From Heliopora coerulea (Eukaryota > Cnidaria > Anthozoa > Scleralcyonacea > Helioporidae): DNA of 64,000 nt. The position numbers and the translations under genes are program-made. Location: NCBI GenBank assembly GCA_030142905.1, contig JASJOG010000153.1, forward strand, positions 387,501 through 451,500. Reading direction: 5' to 3'. Positions 1 to 10,043 of the stretch are shown here, piece by piece. The first letter of the stretch is position 1, and every line of letters begins with the position of its first letter. Below the pieces are notes generated by a model. That model ran no database searches and was not told where the DNA came from. It saw only the letters and a program-made list of their open reading frames with translations.

Positions 1-340
1 GCAAAAATTTTTCTCCCTTGTAATCACCACGTGTAAAAGGACTCCATGCATGTCAATATTAGTACCCTCACCCACTTGGGCCTTTGGCCCTTTCACTGCA
101 CTTTGCATGGTGGGCAAGGGGATGACCTGGTAATACATGATGTCACTGAATCAAAATGATCCAGCCCCTATGACAATATGTATTGGCAATGTGGCCCAGA
201 GGCACTTTTCAGTGTGACATGCCTGTTATAAAGCATTGGTTTGTATTGGTACATACTGTTGTTATCATTGTGGCATTATTATGCAGTGCTGTAGTATTAT
301 CATCACCTAGCAAAATTTCATGTGCTTGTGACTAGCTGGT

Positions 341-1640
341 ATGTTGAGCAGGGCAGAAAGACAAACAAACATGACGACAGATTTCACTGCTGAGTTGAAA
401 GATGTAATAACATCCAAATTACAGGAGATTTTTTCTAGTGTTCATAGTGCTGATAATTGTGACATATCAGAAGAGCTTCAAGAAATTCGGAAGCTTGTCA
501 TTGTCTTAGACTCCTTGACGAGAATGCCAAAAGGAATATTCAATTTGTTGAGCAGTGCATGGTCAGTTTTACAGCGCTCAGGGATGAACATCAGATAAAA
601 TGCTGTTTTCACAGGATAACCAGGTAGACGAAAGTATGCAGTTAGCAAGGAACAGCTTGCAATGCTTCTAAAAGCCAGGTTTAGTATTCATTCAATTTCA
701 GAGGTACTTCATGTGAGTTCATGTACTGTAAAATTACAAATGCAGAAATACAGGATAATCAGTTATATGACATTGTGAGATGACATAATGATATGACATA
801 CCTTGGCTCAAGGGATATATTCATCCCCAGACATTGTGTGAGAGAAGCTCTTTCACAAGTTGATCCCCAGGGAGTCGCTGCTTGATGGTGCGTGGCAATT
901 AAATTACGTGTATACAATGTAATGAGGCCACTCGGAATATGGCATTTTGATGGCAATCATAAACTTGTCAAATGGTGTGAGGATGGCTTTGCACCTGTGT
1001 ATTTACCCTGCAATACCAACAATAGAGCTGCCACAGTATTCTCAAATTTTATAAAAGCAGTAGAAAACTGGGGATTGCTCTCCAGAACCAGGTGTGATGT
1101 TGTCAAGTATAAGTTAAGCACTTGCGAGTAAGAGCATGCACAATCAACAAATTGAGCATCTCTGGTAGTATGTGTTTAAGGATGTTTTAAAGAATTTCCA
1201 TGAGCTGTTTTCATTAATGGAGGATCTGAATATCTTGGACTCTTCAGCAGAGAATGATTTATGGTGCTTACATCATGCATTCCTTCATCAAATAAACCAT
1301 TGTTTGGATGAATGGTCTGCTGCCCAGTTGAGACATCCCATGTCCACAGCAAACAACTATATACTCCTTCAGCTTTGGGTCCAACATACCAATCCCATTG
1401 AAGTTACTGACATGTATGGTATTGACTGGGATGGACCTATCGTACTTGATGACAGTTCAGTAGACATTCCACCAACTAGTCCTGCTTTATTACGTGAACA
1501 ACTTACACAGTTTGAGGATAAGAACTATGGCACTTTGAGAATCAACATTAACAGAAGACAAACTGGCTAGAGAATATCTTCACTCTTAGTGAAATATCAA
1601 ATTTGTAGCACCCCTCTGAATAAGCTACTTTTCTCCTAAA
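341..1640 (+). pseudogene. rve-type DDE integrase of an IS3EU-like transposon, decayed copy A
   Basis: Remains of a transposon integrase of the eukaryotic rve (retroviral-type DDE) family that copies itself as DNA. Seen: a helix-turn-helix-like stretch at about 622-760 (GRRKYAVSKEQLAMLL...), the first catalytic Asp in WHFDGNHKLVKW and the conserved NNRAATVF stretch at 892-1131, a catalytic Glu in NQQIEHLW at about 1142-1165, then the conserved C-terminal region at 1172-1570 (LHHAFLHQINHCLDEW). Frameshifts separate these blocks, and the stretch around the second Asp is damaged (RTRCDVV). The 341-598 frame (85 aa) lies where the N-terminal helical region would be but I cannot match it. No termini or target duplication are visible, so this is a dead, undelimited copy. 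Family assignment is from motif recognition. Confidence 0.75.
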
Positions 1641-2071
1641 CCAAAATGCAACATCGGTTAGAACAAGGTGCTTTGTTGTTTTTATTGTACATACAGTGTT
1701 TGAATTAAACTTGCAGAATTCGTTTTACAGATCAACAGCAAAACAGTTTCAGCACAACTCGAGACAACTGCATTGAAAAATTAAAATTACTTCAAATAAC
1801 TAACCCTTTAGACACCTTTAAATGACAAGTGTTATCAAAAGCAGAATTCCCCTCAAATACTATCAATATCTATTTTAATAGTATATTTCTGTAAACCTTG
1901 CTAAAGCAATAGCATTAAAACATTATATTGCAAATATGGACAAAGTACAAAGATTTTTTACCAAATGTAATTCTAATCCTGAGAAACATTTCCCTGTTTC
2001 AAACAACTGTGTAGAGCAGTTAATTTAAATGTTCATCAAAGTTTAAAAATCCAAATATGAAATACATATAC

Positions 2072-2074
<3 letters not shown>
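1641..2074. other. No gene seen
   Basis: AT-rich sequence between the integrase remnant and the SINE array. No frame, RNA gene or repeat is recognisable. Confidence 0.5.

Positions 2075-2102
<28 letters not shown>
2075..2102. repeat. (TA)n microsatellite
   Basis: About 28 bp of alternating TA directly at the left edge of the SINE array. A shorter (AT)n tract (about 3499-3515) closes the array on the other side, so the array sits between two TA tracts. Confidence 0.9.
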
Positions 2103-2812
2103 CGTAAGTAAATTTCATCTTACTAAGCGTAGATGTTTGTAAGCTTGGATATATGTATGATGAAAAGTTTGTTCTCAAGCTTTTATCTCAGAAAACTTCT
2201 GAGCTCCCCAACAGGAATCGAACCCGTGTCTCCCGATTGCCGGTACGGTTGTTTTGCCACTACACTATAGGGTCTCAGACGGCAAGCATGATATTAATTA
2301 GAGACCTGGTTCGAAGTATTGATATGCCTCTTTCGTACTTGAAAGCTGAACATACCTGTAAATGTGATATTGTACGTAAGTAAATTTCATCTTACTAAGC
2401 GTAGATGTTTGTAAGCTTGGATATATGTATGATGAAAAGTTTGTTCTCAAGCTTTTATCTCAGAAAACTTCTGAGCTCCCCAACAGGAATCGAACCCGTG
2501 TCTCCCGATTGCCGGTACGGTTGTTTTGCCACTACACTATAGGGTCTCAGACGGCAAGCATGATGTTAATTAGAGACCTGGTTCGAAGTATTGATATGCC
2601 TCTTTCGTACTTGAAAGCTGAACATACCTGTAAATGTGATATTGTACGTAAGTAAATTTCATCTTACTAAGCGTAGATGTTTGTAAGCTTGGATATATGT
2701 ATGATGAAAAGTTTGTTCTCAAGCTTTTATCTCAGAAAACTTCTGAGCTCCCCAACGGGAATCGAACCCGTGTCTCCCGATTGCCGGTACGGTTGTTTTG
2801 CCACTACACTAT
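2103..2812 (-). repeat. tRNA-Asp-like SINE, three tandem units (left arm of mirrored array)
   Basis: Three units with a 272-bp period; the tRNA-like heads lie at about 2202-2275, 2474-2547 and 2746-2811 on the minus strand. Each head has an A-box-like TATAGTGTAGTGG and a B-box GGGTTCGATTCCCG, followed by a common tail (AGATGAAATTTACTTACGTA). The B-box arm and the CGGGAGACACGGG segment resemble tRNA-Asp, but the anticodon arm does not fold properly, so these are SINE heads and not tRNA genes. The third unit is cut at the mirror point. Confidence 0.85.
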
Positions 2813-3498
2813 AATTAACATCATGCTTGCCGTCTGAGACCCTATAGTGTAGTGGCAAAACAACCGTACCGGCAATCGGGAGACACGGGTTCGATTCCCG
2901 TTGGGGAGCTCAGAAGTTTTCTGAGATAAAAGCTTGAGAACAAACTTTTCATCATACATATATCCAAGCTTACAAACATCTACGCTTAGTAAGATGAAAT
3001 TTACTTACGTACAATATCACATTTACAGGTATGTTCAGCTTTCAAGTACGAAAGAGGCATATCAATACTTCGAACCAGGTCTCTAATTAACATCATGCTT
3101 GCCATCTGAGACCCTATAGTGTAGTGGCAAAACAACCGTACCGGCAATCGGGAGACACGGGTTCGATTCCCGTTGGGGAGCTCAGAAGTTTTCTGAGATA
3201 AAAGCTTGAGAACAAACTTTTCATCATACATATATCCAAGCTTACAAACATCTACGCTTAGTAAGATGAAATTTACTTACGTACAATATCACATTTACAG
3301 GTATGTTCAGCTTTCAAGTACGAAAGAGGCATATCAATACTTTGAACCAGGTCTCTAATTAACATCATGCTTGCCGTCTGAGACCCTATAGTGTAGTGGC
3401 AAAACAACCGTACCGGCAATCGGGAGACACGGGTTCGATTCCTGTTGGGGAGCTCAGAAGTTTTCTGAGATAAAAGCTTGAGAACAAACTTTTCATCA
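2813..3498 (+). repeat. tRNA-Asp-like SINE, three tandem units (right arm of mirrored array)
   Basis: Mirror image of the preceding array: heads at about 2837-2911, 3109-3183 and 3381-3455 on the plus strand with the same 272-bp spacing. Units differ from one another by only a few substitutions. Together with the left arm this forms an inverted repeat of about 0.7 kb per arm with almost no spacer. Confidence 0.85.
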
Positions 3499-3515
3499 TA
3501 TATATATATATATAT

Positions 3516-4208
3516 GTATGTATGTAATTTGAAGCAAGCACAACTGAAACAGCCACCTGTGAATTGTGGTAAAACTGTTAATAAATTGCTTTAGCATACT
3601 GGAGACCAGTTTAACTTCTTCAATTGACAGCTTTCTGTCTAGATGTGGCCCATAAAACCTTCTTGAATCTATTAAAATTTTTGTGACTTGGGAAGACTAA
3701 AAACCATGGCCTTTTCCATCCTTAAAACCTGGCACTGTAAAGGGAAAAATCTATGGCCTCCACAGTATGTATACTATGCAGTAGATCTTGAAGTGCAGTA
3801 CATGCCACCAGCAGGATCACTCGTTGCTCAATAGTTGACTATTTATCACAGGAAAATCAGGCAATTTTAAAAGATGTCTCTCCTTGGTATGTTTTCATTT
3901 AAAATTTGACAATTATGTGCCAAGAACCAATACATGTAGAAAGTTCTCGTCCAATTTCTTCAATATAACCTATACAAAGTATACGGAGCACCATCAAAAG
4001 TGGTCACTCTAATATGGCCACCATAGGCTGTGTTCTGGCTTTACTTTTTGAACAATGGTTGCTCGATCCAGTCCTATTTTTCAGGTCAGTGATTGCAATA
4101 TGCCATAACTTGCTGTCAATTGATTTGAGATGCCTTACAGTGGACAAATCAATTGGGTGTGCTAATTGAAGAGATCTGGCAAGTACAAGGCTACGTTCCA
4201 GGCCATTT
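3516..4208. other. No gene seen
   Basis: Unique-looking sequence. The last 100 bases may be an upstream part of the hAT fragment that follows, but no family motif can be read in them. Confidence 0.4.
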
Positions 4209-4920
4209 GTGAATCAACCAAAGCTAACAATCCACACCCTACTGCAATCAAGCCTCTTTGTGCAACAAGGTAGTTATGCAGAGTACCGGCCAAACAGTCA
4301 GCCCTTTTATAACTACCCTGCCATTTTACAAAGTTTGAGTGAAATGGCAAATGGTCTACTAGAACAATTTCAGAAAGGCCATGTTTTGCTTGGATTGATG
4401 ATTGCAGTTAAGCCGGACACACTTCTCAAACTGTTAAATAGTGCACCGCAAGCAAAGTCAGCAAATGTCCCTGGAATGTTGGATGCTGTAAAGATTTCAG
4501 GTGAAGCATTCCATCAAATATTCACTGCTGCTGAAGAGAAATGTGAAGAATATGATCTGCATCCACTTGAGGTGCCACGAATACAATGGTCACCAACACA
4601 ATACACAGGTGAAGCAACACATTATCAACCTGCTAGTCCTGAAGAATACTACAGGGAGCAGTACTACTAGTTGATCGATGCTATAATCACAGGTCTGTCA
4701 ATCCTTGTTTCCACAGGTACTGGTTCTTCTTATACTGTCACTCATGTGTGTGCAGTTTTTCTGCTTTGTAACATCTGAAAAAAATGGCTCAGAGCTATGA
4801 CCCAGCATAGACTGAACTATATTTCCATCTGTCATGTACATTGTGAAAGGCCAGACAACATTGATGTGCATCAACTGCCAAAAATTTTTGAGTTTTCTAG
4901 TAGGTTTGTTCAACAATGGT
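4209..4920 (+). pseudogene. hAT transposase fragment (THAP12/ZMYM-like type)
   Basis: A 153-aa frame (4209-4670) ends in a segment typical of the centre of hAT transposases of the THAP12-like group: a helical stretch (ISGEAFHQIFTAAEEKCEEYD) followed by PRIQW and ATHYQPASPEEYYREQYY. After frameshifts, 4790-4920 on the same strand reads MTQHRLNYISICHVHCERPDNI and further hAT-tail-like residues, as at the end of the hAT dimerisation domain. The catalytic core between them is missing, so this is an internally deleted remnant. Assignment rests on remembered family motifs; no termini were found. Confidence 0.65.
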
Positions 4921-5429
4921 CACAAAAGACAATCCTTATTTTGTGTGTAAGACAATCTCCATGTGTCTGAGTTAATATTTAGTTCTACAAATTTATAACT
5001 ATTGTATGTCTAATGAGTGGTATAGTCCTGTAAGACTTTCTCACCCCAGTTTCTCACTCATTGATGTAAATAGCAAACAAAGTATAAATGTTGTTCCAAA
5101 GAAATAATCTCAAGATACAGGAAAAGGCATTTCATAAACATTAGATTTAAAAATAAATTTTTTTTGGAAGGAATGCTTCCACATTACTTGGCTGGCTCTG
5201 TCCCCTCCACTTTTAGGAAGCGATTGTTGCACTTGAAATTGACCTTAAAAGGATGATGAGAGGACCAAAAGAAATTCAACACTGTTCTTCCAGTCTATCA
5301 AGAAAATGACCAATCAGTCGGTTTCATAACTGTATCATGACTTACATGAGGTCACACTAGTACCTGTTTTTTTGTTTTTTTTTTTTTTTTTAACTATTTT
5401 TACTATCTTCCAAGTCTACTGGGATACAC
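4921..5429. other. No gene seen; T-rich tract
   Basis: Nothing recognisable except a run of T residues at about 5370-5391. Confidence 0.4.
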
Positions 5430-6330
5430 TTGGAAGAGGAAGAAGGTTTCAGATTGCAGAGGAAGTTACTGAAAAATACAGTGAGCACAACATTTTTGGA
5501 ATTTCTGGCAGCAAGTACAGAAATAACAAAACAGTTGGAGGTGAAACCAAGAGGAGAAAGTGATAATGAACTGTGGAGAAAAGCTAGAATTGTATGGTTG
5601 ACTACTTCTTTGCATCATGAGATCAATACAAAAGTAAACAGCATGGCCAAATCATCCAGTTTAGTTAAACCAAAAACAACCCTTCTTGTGAAAAAAAAAT
5701 ATTATTACATGACACAAACATTGACAATCTTGATGTCATCAAATGGGGAAAGAAGCATGAAGAAGTAGTGTTTAAACAATTATGTGCCCAAGAAGCAATC
5801 AAACACAGTAAGTATAAGATTATATCTTGTGGTTTGTTCATCAATCCCAACAAACCTTATATTGCAGCCTCTCTGGATGGCATATTTTCTTGTAGATGCC
5901 ACAGTGATGCTGTGATTCAAATTAAACATCCATTTAAAATTTGACAGAAAACAATGATGGTGCAAAGGAGTGTGACTTTCTAGATAAAGATATGGACAAT
6001 AAAAGTTCAACTTAAGAGGTCTCACAATTTTTACACTCAAGTAACGAGCCAGATGGCAATTACTGCAAAAAAGATTGGATTGTTTATTGTTTGAACAGAG
6101 AAGGACATGATGATTGAGGACATTCCATTTGATGAGACATGGAAGAATGTGGAGCACAACTTATCAACATTATTTTGGGACTGAAACAAATTTACTTTTG
6201 CTGTAAATGTGAAACTGTACTATTAGAATCACATGAGATAAGTGAGAAAGAAGAACAAGATTTCAATAGTATACAACGTGGTCATTGTTTACAATTATCC
6301 CATACCGCCAAAGTCAACTGAAAAATGTTG
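5430..6330 (+). pseudogene. YqaJ-like exonuclease/recombinase domain protein, broken
   Basis: A PD-(D/E)XK nuclease of the YqaJ (viral recombinase/lambda-exonuclease) family, often found in mobile elements. The first frame (5430-5768) gives GESDNELWRKARI; after a frameshift near 5695 the next frame gives DVIKWGKKHEEVV, then CGLFINPNKPYIAASLDGIF (the catalytic Asp in the LDG motif), and AVIQIKHPF. A third stretch (about 6020-6170) gives TQVTSQMAITAKK and PFDETWKNVEHNL, matching the C-terminal part. The ExK motif reads QIK here, so the catalytic Glu is lost, and there are several frameshifts and stops. It is inactive. A SINE cluster follows directly. Confidence 0.7.
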
Positions 6331-6870
6331 ACTCAAGTGGGATTTGAACTCGCACCTTTGGAATACTGGTCCGCCACTCTACAGAGATTGGAGGTGAGTT
6401 TTTTTATCCAATTTATATGCAGGAGATATTCTCGTGACAACTTAACACTATCCACGAGTATGGATATGCAGTGTTTTAATTGTATTTCAGAATCATCGTC
6501 AGGGTATTGTGAAATTAAACTTCACAATTAACATACACTGGCAAAATCAACTGAAAAATGTTGACTTGAGCGGGATTTGAACTTGTATCATGGGAATACT
6601 GGTCCGCTGCTCTACCTGTTGAGCTACCGAGTCCACAGGGATTGGAAGTGAGTTTTATCCAATTTAAGAGCACGAGATATTCTCGTGACAACTTAATGCT
6701 ATCCATGAGGATGGATAGCGTTAAGTTGTCATGAGAATATCTCGTGCACTTAAATTGGATAAATTTCAATAGCTCAACAGGTAGAGCAAAACAGACTGGT
6801 ATCCCGAACATGCAAGTTCAAATCCCACTCGAGTCAACATTTTCCAGTTGACTTTGGCAATGTAGGTTAA
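6321..6870. repeat. tRNA-derived SINE cluster B (copies in both orientations)
   Basis: Three heads: minus-strand heads at about 6325-6400 and 6558-6640, plus-strand head at about 6766-6845. Heads carry TAGCTCAACAGGTAGAGC (A box) and GTTCAAATCCC (B box). The body contains CACGAGATATTCTCGTGACA and a CAGAATCATCGTCAGGGTAT stretch. The middle and right copies are inverted about a short centre near 6710 (CTATCCATGAGGATGGATAG). The same family occurs at 10.43-11.02 kb. Confidence 0.8.
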
Positions 6871-7189
6871 TTGTGAAATTTTGTATCATAATACCTTGAG
6901 GATAATTCTGAAAATATCATTGCTTATTATGGTATCGCTTAAGATGTCAGCACATATCTGTAGAAGAAGCTGAAAGTTTACCAGATGAATAGCATTGTGA
7001 GTCCTGTATAATTTCAATGCGAAATTCTTGAAAGTTGGCAAGGATTTCAGAAATAAATCTGAATGTAGTCTCCTATATTACCATTTTGCAAAGAATTTAA
7101 CAAGAACAAAACTCACTAGTTTTTTTTGAAAATATACAACTACTTAGAATGTTTATTTTATAGATATTTCAAATGATATCTGAAAAATT
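6871..7189. other. No gene seen
   Basis: AT-rich filler between the SINE cluster and the Crypton-type repeat; its last part resembles 15.06-15.30 kb (a stretch starting near AAGAAGTTGAAA) and may belong to that repeat. Confidence 0.35.
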
Positions 7190-7290
7190 ATCCTCTTGCC
7201 CACCATGCAAAACACAGTGCAAGGGTACTAATCTCAACATGCGTGGAGTCCTGTTACATGCTTGGTCACTAAGGAGAAAAATTTTCACTT

Positions 7291-7330
<40 letters not shown>

Positions 7331-7860
7331 CATGGATTCTGGGGACTGGTATGTTGTTGACCAAACCATACTTAGGTACTGTATTGAAGCAAATCCACTT
7401 GGTCTTGTTCTTTTTTCCCTTCTATGGATCTTTCACAGGTGGTTTACATCATTTGAACACTGAAGCCAGTAAACGATTCAAGACTGGCAAAGGAAATGGC
7501 TTTCTTGGTGCCTGCACCTGGTTTCACTTTTGAGAGCCACCTCAGTAACTGGACAATTTATGACTTGAAAGAGCAGCTCTCAGAGTTAACTCTTTGGAAT
7601 ACGTATTTGCCGATTGTTCACTTTTTGCAGCACCAGATTGTCTTGGTTCTTTCTGATTTATATGAACAAAAGACATGAGGGAACTTGCTTGCTGTCAGGA
7701 CATTTACTAAGCAACTAAGTGTATTAAAACAACATTCTTCACTGAAATTGAATAGATGCCAGTTTGTATAAATGTTGGGACTTTTCACCTCCTGGTAACC
7801 ACTTACCTGAGCTCAGGCCTGCAAATTACTGTCAGTCATCGGATAATTGTCTGGTCAAAT
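7190..7860. repeat. Dispersed repeat R (DUF3504 family), non-coding part, copy 1
   Basis: Closely similar to 23,836-24,590: both begin CTTGCCCACCA..., contain AGGGAGAAAAATTTTC or a one-base variant, a long (TA)n tract at the same place, then GGAAATGGCTTTCTTGGTGCC. In the copy at 23.8-25.9 kb this part runs on into a region coding for a DUF3504-type recombinase on the minus strand. Here that coding half is absent, but a matching coding half lies at 13.49-15.06 kb. Confidence 0.75.
7295..7327. repeat. (TA)n microsatellite inside repeat R
   Basis: Alternating TA at the same internal position as the (TA)n of the other copy (23,950-24,006), so it belongs to the repeat and is not a chance insertion. 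Confidence 0.85.
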
Positions 7861-8995
7861 TCTTTTATGGCTGGAACATATGATCAACAGCTTAAGCATG
7901 TAGTTAAATGCCCAATAGCAAATTGATTGTTAGCATAATTTGTAACAAATTTTGTTCGTTTTAAATTATCAGAAACTAGTAAAAAAAACCCCTGCAGTAT
8001 GTAATAAAAAAGTGATCTAAATTTCTCTTCCATATTAAACTCCTTCATATAATTTTCAAATCCAAACACCGGTACAAGATGAAGTATTGGAATTGTGTGA
8101 AGCCACTGACCACTTAGCTTGAGCAATCCTGGTAGTCGGTAGCCACACAAAAACAAACATGGAGTCAAAAGAAAAAATTATATGCGATATTAAAAAGCTT
8201 GAGGAAACTGTCAGGAATGCAACAAAAGGAGTAGCAAAGTCTTTTTGTAAAACATTACTCAACAAGTATGATTCAGAAGTCGTTTGGCTAAAAGAGAAAG
8301 AAACTCTTACTAGCAAAGAAAATTCAGAAAAAGATGACATTGACCAACGATTAATTCCAGACAACATTGGAACTACAAGTGAAGCTAAATGAGTGTATTC
8401 TGCATGCAAGGCAAGCAGAAATGGCAACTACCTTTTTAACGTGGCATCATGCATTCTTGTAGGAAATTAGTTACTTTGTCATATTCTCCGTTTGCTAACC
8501 AGAATTGAGCTTTATTTGAATAGTAATTTGACCATTTAATGAAATCAAATAGAAACAAAATTAATGAGGCCACACTATTTACTTGCTGCTTAATGGAATA
8601 TGGGATGTCAGCATGGAAACAATCTAAAAATCAAAGTTTAGCCGATGAAGCAGAGGCAGCAGCATCTTGTAAGCAAAGTACATGGAGTGGATTTTTCAGT
8701 GTGTATTTACTCTTGCAAATCTATTGGGGTGATCTGTGTATTCAGTTTATCCAAATGACCCTAATGTGCACCCTGACTTAAGAATAAGAGACTTCTTTCA
8801 TGGTGTAATAGGTACATTTGTTACTTGTAATGTGGAACATAGTCCTGTGTATATCATGTGGTCCAAGTTAAGTGGCACATGTCCCAATTCAGAAGACTGG
8901 TAATCTCCTGACCATTTTATTCCACTCATCCAAAAGCAATCCATCAGTGAGGTGAACCATGGAGTACCAGAAAGCAGGTTAGTAGAAAGAAAAAT
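7861..8995. other. No recognisable gene; two short open frames
   Basis: Two frames look protein-like but I cannot name them: 8159-8392 (77 aa, Lys/Glu-rich, helical) and 8539-8781 (80 aa, with ECGM-type helical text ending in hydrophobic residues). Neither has flanking context that supports a gene; both could be remnants of the hAT element that continues after 10 kb. Confidence 0.35.
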
Positions 8996-9184
8996 AACAT
9001 TTTTTATTAAAAACCAGAACCAGAGGACAATTTGAAAAAGTAAAAAATAAAACACAGACCGAAAATTGTCATCTTGTGACTTGATATTCAAGTTGGAACA
9101 AGAAACAGACAAGTTGAAAACGGTAATATTTCGGCTCTATTTCAGAGTCATCATCAGACCAAGATGTTTACAAAGCTCACTACG

Positions 9185-9233
<49 letters not shown>

Positions 9234-10043
9234 ATTACAAGGATGATGTCATCGGATATTAACACATGTGAGATTGACAGCTAGACGAGAGAAAAGCCAG
9301 ACAATTGTTGAGTGGCTGAGAGATATGGAAATGTTGGATCAGACGAAAAGTGAAAGTTCTTTGCTGGCCTTTAGGCCGCTGTTCATTCTTGGCTTGTTAA
9401 GTTTGATTAAGAGAGCTTCTAAAATAAGTAATAGGTTTGAACTACTGAATTTACAAGAATGAATTAAGAAAGAGTGCTGTCTAAAAACCCACTTTTCGGA
9501 ACCCTCTTACAACATCAACACCAGCGCTGTAGCACAACATCTTCTCAACTGTCCACATGCCCACTATCTCACTAACCTCAATTCTCTCTTTGATAATCTT
9601 AACAACTCCTCTCCGCCTTCCCAATCATATCTCAATAATTTTATCTTTAATAACTGTAAGATAATTCATTCTTGTAAATTCATTAGTTCTAACCTATTAC
9701 TTATTTTAGAAACTCTCTTAATCAAACTTAACAAGCCAAGAATGAACAGAGGCCTAAAGGCCAGCAAAGAACTTTTACTTTTCGTCTGATCCGATATTTC
9801 CATACCTCTCGTCTAGCTGTCAATCTCACATGTGCTAATATCCAACTATGTTAATTTTGTTGTTAATAACCGATGACATCATCCTTGTAATTACATATAT
9901 ATATATATAACGTAGTGAGCTTTGTAAACATCTTGGTCTGATGATGACTCTGAAATAGAGCCAAAATATTACCATTTTCAACTTGTCTGTTTCTTGTTCC
10001 AACTTGAATATCAAGTCACAAGATGACAATTTTCGGTCTGTTT
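8996..10043 (+). mobile_element. Penelope-like element A, fold-back with GIY-YIG tail only
   Basis: Two inverted arms (about 9000-9260 and 9855-10,043) share TTCAAGTTGGAAC, AGACCAAGATGTTTACAAAG and a TA tract. Between them, 9482-9790 on the plus strand encodes the end of a PLE protein after its GIY-YIG endonuclease: CPHAHYLTNLNSLFDNL and NRGLKASKELLL, the latter almost the same as NVGLKASKELSLL in the PLE at 56.4 kb. The reverse transcriptase is gone. The left end is the complete one (CCAGAACCAGAGGACAATTT, matching the other PLE ends); the right arm stops earlier. It lies directly against a hAT gene at 10,044. Confidence 0.7.
9185..9231. repeat. (TA)n tract in the left arm of PLE A
   Basis: About 47 bp of TA; the right arm carries a shorter one at about 9893-9910. 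Confidence 0.85.

Noticed and set aside
2202..3455. Six tRNA-Asp-like genes
   Set aside because: A and B boxes are good, but the anticodon arm does not fold and each head is followed by the same tail with 272-bp period: SINE units, not tRNA genes.
2103..3498. CRISPR-like regular repeat spacing
   Set aside because: Units are contiguous 272-bp repeats without unique spacers, and the sequence is eukaryotic.
5780..6157. 125-aa minus-strand frame
   Set aside because: Antisense to the YqaJ domain, with no family features of its own.
7169..7463. Open frames with IYIYIYIY runs
   Set aside because: They are translations of the TA microsatellite.
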